Below the pieces are notes generated by a model. That model made no database searches, was not told the DNA's origin, and saw only the letters and a program-made list of their open reading frames with translations. Shown here piece by piece: positions 18,946-22,593 of a DNA stretch of 22,593 nucleotides. Made by a program: the position numbers and the translations under genes. The stretch comes from a virus. Position 1 is the first letter of the stretch, and the number at the start of each line of letters is the position of its first letter. The stretch is from positions 1 through 22,593 of the IMG/VR virus record IMGVR_UViG_3300025079_000031. One strand, 5' to 3'.

Positions 18946-19277
18946 TGGCTAAAAAAGGATTAAGAGCTTGGGTTAAAGAAAAGTGGGTCGATATAGGTGC
19001 TCCTAAAAAAGATGGTAAGTACCAACCATGTGGTAGATCTAAAGGAAGCAAAAGATCTTATCCTAAATGTGTTCCAATTGCAAAGGCAAGATCAATGAGC
19101 TCATCACAAAAAAAATCAGCCGTTTCTAGAAAAAGAGCCGCTGGTAATCCTGGTGGTAAACCTACTAACGTAAAAACTATTGTAAAAAAATCTAATGGAG
19201 GCTATATAACCGTAAATCCAAGAGGTTTTGGTAGAATGTTACCAGATAAAAGGCCAACAACAAGAATATTTACATGA
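18945..19277 (+). CDS. basic Cys-containing protein, conserved viral family
   Basis: A 110-aa basic protein starting KKGLRAWVKEKWVDIGAPKK, then CGRSKGSKRSYPKCVPIAKA and SSSQKKSAVSRKRAAGNPGG. The 'W-V-x-E-K-W-V-D-I' opening with two cysteines (C28 and C42) and a later Ser/Lys/Arg tract is a repeated family pattern in marine phages, function unknown. A YITVNPRGFGRMLPDKR tail follows another Gly-Gly turn. Its stop overlaps the endolysin ATG (ATGA). The high charge again suggests DNA or membrane contact, and the context between holin and endolysin is unusual. Confidence 0.62.
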   Translation: MAKKGLRAWVKEKWVDIGAPKKDGKYQPCGRSKGSKRSYPKCVPIAKARSMSSSQKKSAVSRKRAAGNPGGKPTNVKTIVKKSNGGYITVNPRGFGRMLPDKRPTTRIFT

Positions 19278-19714
19278 CATATGACGAATTAGCTGGTTCC
19301 GTAAAATTATCCGAAGGCTTTAGAGATCACGTATACATAGATACGGAAGGATTTCGTACAATAGGTTGGGGGCATAAAGTGGTGCATGAAGATAATTTTC
19401 AAGATGGCAAGACATATACAAAAGAAGAATTACAAGAAGTATTTGATAAAGATTTAAATAATGCAATAGGTAAAGCTAGAACACTCATGGAAGAACATGG
19501 TGTAACTGATTTGCCTACAACTGCACAACATACCATTACCGAAATGGTATTTCAGCTTGGCCCTACAGGCGTGTCCAAGTTCCGTATGATGTGGAAATGC
19601 CTGCAGGAAAGCAATTTTATTGGTGCGAGTTACGAAATGCTCGACTCGAAATGGAACAAACAAACTCCAAATCGTTGCAAAAAATTAGCTGACCAAATGA
19701 AATCATGCGATTAG
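19274..19714 (+). CDS. endolysin, GH24 (T4-type) lysozyme
   Basis: A 146-aa muramidase. SEGFRDHVYIDTEGFRTIGWGH gives E14, D23 and T29, in the same 9- and 6-residue spacing as E11, D20 and T26 of T4 lysozyme, the general acid and its partners. FQLGPTGVSKFRMMW and SKWNKQTPNRCKKLADQM complete the helical lobe. It hydrolyses the MurNAc-GlcNAc bond after the holin opens the membrane. No signal peptide is present, so it depends on the holin. The N-terminal end overlaps the basic gene by 4 nt. Two cysteines near the C terminus might be regulatory; not certain. Confidence 0.92.
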   Translation: MTYDELAGSVKLSEGFRDHVYIDTEGFRTIGWGHKVVHEDNFQDGKTYTKEELQEVFDKDLNNAIGKARTLMEEHGVTDLPTTAQHTITEMVFQLGPTGVSKFRMMWKCLQESNFIGASYEMLDSKWNKQTPNRCKKLADQMKSCD

Positions 19715-19899
19715 AAAATTTTTTTACCTATTACAAAAAAGAATTAATTGCTAGACAAGCAACCGTAGAACAAGCTATATTACAAGGCGTTCCAAATTGG
19801 GACGAATATAAGTATTTAACGGGAAAGTTACATGCTTTAAAACAAGAAGTACAGGAACTCACGGACCTGCTAAAAAAACAGGAGCTATCGGATGAATAA
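19705..19899 (+). CDS. small coiled-coil protein, unknown
   Basis: A 64-aa helical protein, MRLENFFTYYKKELIARQAT, then VEQAILQGVPNWDEYKYLTG and a Glu/Lys-rich C-terminal helix. The pattern of an N-terminal helix, 'GVPNWDEYKYLTG' turn and a coiled coil is repeated in small phage proteins placed between lysis and head genes; no function is known. It overlaps the endolysin end by 10 nt and GroES by 8 nt. AGGAG at its own 3' end serves the next gene. Assembly chaperone or scaffold partner are guesses. Confidence 0.55.
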   Translation: MRLENFFTYYKKELIARQATVEQAILQGVPNWDEYKYLTGKLHALKQEVQELTDLLKKQELSDE

Positions 19900-20311
19900 A
19901 CCAGAAAGTAAACTTATTATGCCAAAACATATTTGGGATGGTAAAAAAAAAGAAACACAGAAAAAAGATATAGAAAAAGTACCTAAACCAACAGGATATC
20001 GTCTTGTTTTATTTCCTTTAAAATTAGAAGGTAAAACAGCAGGAGGTGTAATTCTTACAGATACCGCTATTGAACAAGCTTCAATTGCTACTAATATTTG
20101 TAAAGTTATTGCCGTAGGTCCTGATGCTTACATGGATAAAGATAAATTTCCTAATGGTGCATGGTGCAAGAAAGACGATTGGATTATCATTACAAAATAT
20201 GCAGGAGCTAGACTTAGCATTGATGGTGGTGAACTTCGTATAATCAACGACGATGAAGTACTGGCAGTTGTCGAAGATCCTCGAGATATTTTGCCAGCTA
20301 ACTTAATTTAA
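19892..20311 (+). CDS. GroES-like co-chaperonin
   Basis: A 139-aa Cpn10-fold protein. KPTGYRLVLFPLKLEGKTAG begins the first strand, followed by GGVILTDTAIEQASIAT, the GroES mobile-loop region (GGIxLxxxAxEK), then CKVIAVGPDAYMD and KKDDWIIITKYAGARLSIDG, and ends IINDDEVLAVVEDP, the classic C-terminal strand. It is about 40 residues longer than bacterial GroES, with a charged 30-residue N-terminal extension. T4 gp31 uses this strategy: a phage cap for host GroEL that folds the capsid protein. Placement just before scaffold and capsid genes fits that. AGGAG 7-8 nt before ATG. Confidence 0.85.
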   Translation: MNKPESKLIMPKHIWDGKKKETQKKDIEKVPKPTGYRLVLFPLKLEGKTAGGVILTDTAIEQASIATNICKVIAVGPDAYMDKDKFPNGAWCKKDDWIIITKYAGARLSIDGGELRIINDDEVLAVVEDPRDILPANLI

Positions 20312-20323
20312 CATGGAGGGCCC

Positions 20324-21226
20324 ATGCCAACAATATTAAATACTAAAGAAGAGACTAATAAAACTATTCCAATAGATACATCTGGTGAATCAATGGATAT
20401 AGAGATAGAAAATAAAAATGATGATTTAGAAGAAACAGTTGCAGAAGTTTCTACTAATGAAGAAACAGTTACAAGTGAAGAAGGGGAAGAATATTCACAA
20501 TCAGTCAAAAAAAGAATTGATAAACTTACTTTTAAAATTAGAGAAGCAGAACGTCAAAAAGAAGAAGCCTTAGTGTATGCTAAATCTGTAAAAGAAGAAA
20601 GAGACACTCTTAAAGGCAAAATGACTAAAGTTGATGAAGGATATATTAATGAATATTCTGCTAGAGTTAAATCAGAACTTAACAAAGCGGAATCTGTACT
20701 TCAATCAGCAATAAATGCTGGAGATGTAAAAGCTCAAGTAGAAGCTCAAAAAGCAATTGCTAGATTAGCAATTGAAGAAGAAAGAGCTAATTCTTCTATA
20801 AAACAAAGAGAGCAAATAAAAGAAAATTTAAAAAATAATCCTGCTCCCCCTGCTCCCCCTACTCCTAAACAAGCTCAACCTGATCCAAAAGCAGAAGCTT
20901 GGGCTGAAAAAAATGAGTGGTTTGGTAAAGATGAAGCTATGACTTTTACGGCTTTATCTTTTCATAAAAAATTAATTTCTGAAGAAGGGTTTGACGGCAA
21001 GACAGATGAGTATTATAGTGAGCTTGACAAACGAATAAAAAAAGAGTTTCCTCATAAATTTGAGGATAAGAACAAAGACAGCCGAAGAGTCCAAACGGTT
21101 GCCTCTGCTAATAGATCGACAAAGAATGGACGCAAGGTAGTGAGACTCACACCCTCCCAGATAGCAATAGCTAAAAGACTTGGTGTGCCACTAGAAGAGT
21201 ACGCAAAACACGTGAAGGAGGCGTAA
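20324..21226 (+). CDS. head scaffolding protein
   Basis: A 300-aa protein with the layout of a phage scaffold. The N terminus is acidic and disordered (DIEIENKNDDLEETVAEV and following), then comes a long coiled coil (about 65-170; KKRIDKLTFKIREAERQKEE, ARLAIEEERAN). A proline-rich hinge follows (PAPPAPPTPK), then EAWAEKNEWFGKDEAMTFTA, and a basic C terminus (KNGRKVVRLTPSQIAIAKRLG) ends in a helix-turn-helix-like element that could dock on the capsid protein. GGAGGG is 5 nt before the ATG at 20324. It precedes two small conserved head-region genes and the capsid gene, the usual order. Confidence 0.75.
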   Translation: MPTILNTKEETNKTIPIDTSGESMDIEIENKNDDLEETVAEVSTNEETVTSEEGEEYSQSVKKRIDKLTFKIREAERQKEEALVYAKSVKEERDTLKGKMTKVDEGYINEYSARVKSELNKAESVLQSAINAGDVKAQVEAQKAIARLAIEEERANSSIKQREQIKENLKNNPAPPAPPTPKQAQPDPKAEAWAEKNEWFGKDEAMTFTALSFHKKLISEEGFDGKTDEYYSELDKRIKKEFPHKFEDKNKDSRRVQTVASANRSTKNGRKVVRLTPSQIAIAKRLGVPLEEYAKHVKEA

Positions 21227-21227
21227 T

Positions 21228-21695
21228 ATGACTATAGATAGTAAACAAAAAACCTCACGCAAATTAGAAACCCGTGAACAACAAACTCGTAAAAAAGGTT
21301 GGGTTCCGCCATCTAATTTAGATGCCCCTGAACCACCAGAAGGTTTTCACCATCGGTGGGTAAGATTTGAGTATAGAGGTACGCAAGATGATAAAAACGT
21401 AGTTTCTAGAATTAGATCGGGATATGAACCTGTGAGAGCAGATGAATATCCAGACAGAATGGATCTACCTCATTTAAGTGAGGGAAAATTTAAAGGCACT
21501 ATTGCAGTAGGTGGATTAATGTTAATGAGATGTCCGATTGAAGTTAAAGAGTCTAGGGATGAATATTTCCAAAACTTAACTAACGATCAACAGAAATCAG
21601 TTGACAACGATCTTATGAGGGAAGAGCACCCCTCCATGCCAATCTCACAAGATAGGCAGTCTCGGGTAGAATTTGGTGGAAACAAAAAATCTTAA
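21228..21695 (+). CDS. conserved phage protein next to capsid gene
   Basis: A 155-aa protein: basic N terminus (KQKTSRKLETREQQTRKKG), then WVPPSNLDAPEPPEGFHHRW, VRFEYRGTQDDKNVVSRIRS, GYEPVRADEYP and IAVGGLMLMRCPIEV. The 'W.PPS.L..PEPP.GF..RW.R....G..D..NV....R.GYEPV.A..' signature is found in many marine and T7-like phages just before the capsid gene, unknown function, probably virion or scaffold-linked. GGAGG stands 6-7 nt before the ATG, only 1 nt after the scaffold stop. Confidence 0.7.
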   Translation: MTIDSKQKTSRKLETREQQTRKKGWVPPSNLDAPEPPEGFHHRWVRFEYRGTQDDKNVVSRIRSGYEPVRADEYPDRMDLPHLSEGKFKGTIAVGGLMLMRCPIEVKESRDEYFQNLTNDQQKSVDNDLMREEHPSMPISQDRQSRVEFGGNKKS

Positions 21696-21741
21696 TGAGT
21701 AAGGTCTATGTTTTACCAATATTGTCTAAAGGAGACATAAC

Positions 21742-22362
21742 ATGGCTAATATAGATGCGAAATTTGGTCTTCGTCCATACGAAAGATCAGGTTCAAATTA
21801 TAATAACCAAGGTGTTAATGCGTATCCTCTAAATCTAGAAGGCTCAAGTGGTGGTACTACAAATACCATTTTTACTGGTTCTCCAGTAATCCCACTGACT
21901 TCAGGGATGATAGATCAAGCGCAAGCACAAACTGGTGGTAACGTTCCTTTGTTAGGTGTTTTTATGGGTTGTAAATATATTGCAACTGATGGAACTCCAA
22001 CATGGTCTGCACACTGGCCTGGTTATTCCTCAATTAAAGCAACTACGGAAGCAATAGCTTACGTAGCGGATAATCCGCACGCTTTATTTGTAATAAATGC
22101 TGACGGTGCTTTACCAGATAGTGACTTATTTAAAAATGCACAAATGGTAACAGCTCAAGATGGTAACGCTACAAGTGGTTATTCAAGTGCTGAACTTGAT
22201 GCTACAAGTGCAGCAGCTGCTGAAGCAGCCTTCAATTTAAAAATTGTAGGTTTTGATGATGAAGCTTCTGTAAGTGCAGGTGCCGTTGATAAAACTGTAG
22301 CAGGTCGACTAGCGATCGTAAAACTTAACGTTCATTTCATGGACTCAACCGCAGGAATATAG
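21742..22362 (+). CDS. minor head protein, possible decoration protein
   Basis: A 206-aa protein with AGGAG 9 nt before the ATG. It begins MANIDAKFGLRPYERSGSNY, which matches the opening of a well-known phage head-region family ('MANxDAKFGLRP..'), usually paired with the capsid gene. The middle is beta-rich and Gly/Thr/Ser-rich (GTTNTIFTGSPVIPL; GNVPLLGVFMGCKYI), and the C-terminal part contains LDATSAAAAEAAFNL and VDKTVAGRLAIVKLNVHF. The composition (alternating strands, few charges) is like capsid decoration proteins. No enzyme motif. The role is inferred from position and family recall. Confidence 0.65.
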   Translation: MANIDAKFGLRPYERSGSNYNNQGVNAYPLNLEGSSGGTTNTIFTGSPVIPLTSGMIDQAQAQTGGNVPLLGVFMGCKYIATDGTPTWSAHWPGYSSIKATTEAIAYVADNPHALFVINADGALPDSDLFKNAQMVTAQDGNATSGYSSAELDATSAAAAEAAFNLKIVGFDDEASVSAGAVDKTVAGRLAIVKLNVHFMDSTAGI

Positions 22363-22372
22363 GAGATAGGAT

Positions 22373-22593
22373 ATGGCTATTAATAGAGCACAGCTTGCCA
22401 AAGAACTAGAACCTGGTTTAAACGCCCTGTTCGGTTTAGAATACGCACGCTACGAAAATGAAGCTGCTCAAATATTTGAGCAAGAAACAAGTGACAGAGC
22501 TTTTGAAGAAGAAGTTATGTTAGTTGGATTCGGACAAGCAAATGTAAAAGCAGAAGGATCAGCAGTTGGTTTTGATACCGCTTCTGAATCTTT
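22373..22593 (+). CDS. major capsid protein, N-terminal part (truncated by window)
   Basis: The first 73 codons of a gene that runs off the right edge: MAINRAQLAKELEPGLNALF, then GLEYARYENEAAQIFEQETS and FEEEVMLVGFGQANVKAEGS. The pattern of a helical N terminus with 'ELEPGLNALFGLEY' followed by 'E.TSDRAFEEEV.L.GFG' matches HK97-fold capsid proteins of marine podo- and siphoviruses. Ribosome site AGGAG 7-8 nt upstream. Position after scaffold and minor head genes is the normal order. No protease domain is visible in the part seen. Confidence 0.82.
   Translation, partial: MAINRAQLAKELEPGLNALFGLEYARYENEAAQIFEQETSDRAFEEEVMLVGFGQANVKAEGSAVGFDTASES

Noticed and set aside
21694-21756. Tiny frame MSKVYVLPILSKGD between two head genes
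   Set aside because: Too short, no supporting ribosome site, and it runs into the next gene's start.
1-22593. CRISPR array or prophage integrase/att site
   Set aside because: No regularly spaced direct repeats of 23-40 nt and no integrase or recombinase motif were seen, so nothing points to lysogeny within this window.

Overview
The window is a contiguous piece of an AT-rich tailed dsDNA phage (Caudoviricetes), most likely a virus of marine Alphaproteobacteria such as SAR11/SAR116. That host group is inferred from the strong A+T bias, the tightly packed genes with ATGA and TAATG stop/start overlaps, and the families present (AEP-type primase, SNF2 helicase, gene-transfer-agent-type 3TM holin, GroES-like protein, basic 'GG' proteins). 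I see no rRNA, tRNA, CRISPR array, integrase, insertion sequence or DNA polymerase in the window. Both ends cut through genes.

Layout. (1) 1-4125, minus strand: a replication and modification block. It reads from a short unknown gene through a coiled-coil protein, a probable ssDNA-binding protein, an AEP-family primase, a Mom-like DNA-modification acyltransferase and the start of a P-loop helicase. (2) 4209-6230, plus strand: an SNF2-type helicase, a DnaJ-like zinc-finger microprotein and a small CxxC protein. (3) 6227-8961, minus strand: a run of very small genes, mostly with strong Shine-Dalgarno sites. Five of them (34, 46, 42, 37 and 52 codons) are easily missed. The run begins at 8961 with a PD-(D/E)XK nuclease-like gene. 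(4) 8962-9285: a noncoding control region with seven copies of a GTGTAAG/CTTACAC word, an A/T run, tandem 7-mers and divergent promoters. (5) 9286-22593, plus strand: the packaging, lysis and head module. It holds TerS, two small genes, a VRR-NUC-like nuclease, a 130-nt structured noncoding element, TerL, a 758-aa protein with an OGG/HhH-GPD-like motif, portal, two small proteins, a TM microprotein, the 3TM holin, four basic proteins, a GH24 endolysin, a GroES-like co-chaperonin, scaffold, two conserved head-region proteins and the start of the major capsid protein.

How it fits together. The leftward genes probably run DNA replication, takeover and DNA protection, and the rightward genes build, fill and release the particle. 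The centre at 8.2-9.3 kb looks like the switch. An identical 12-mer, CAGAAAACAGCC, lies 72-76 nt upstream of three start codons, two leftward and one rightward, always pointing towards the gene. The repeat cluster beside it could be an operator array or a replication origin. A second shared word, TATAAAGAGGGT, precedes both terminase genes.

The observations most worth follow-up are the CAGAAAACAGCC promoter element, the GTGTAAG cluster, the nested inverted-repeat element between the terminase genes, the glycosylase-like motif in the 758-aa protein, and the overlapping microgenes of the leftward early operon.
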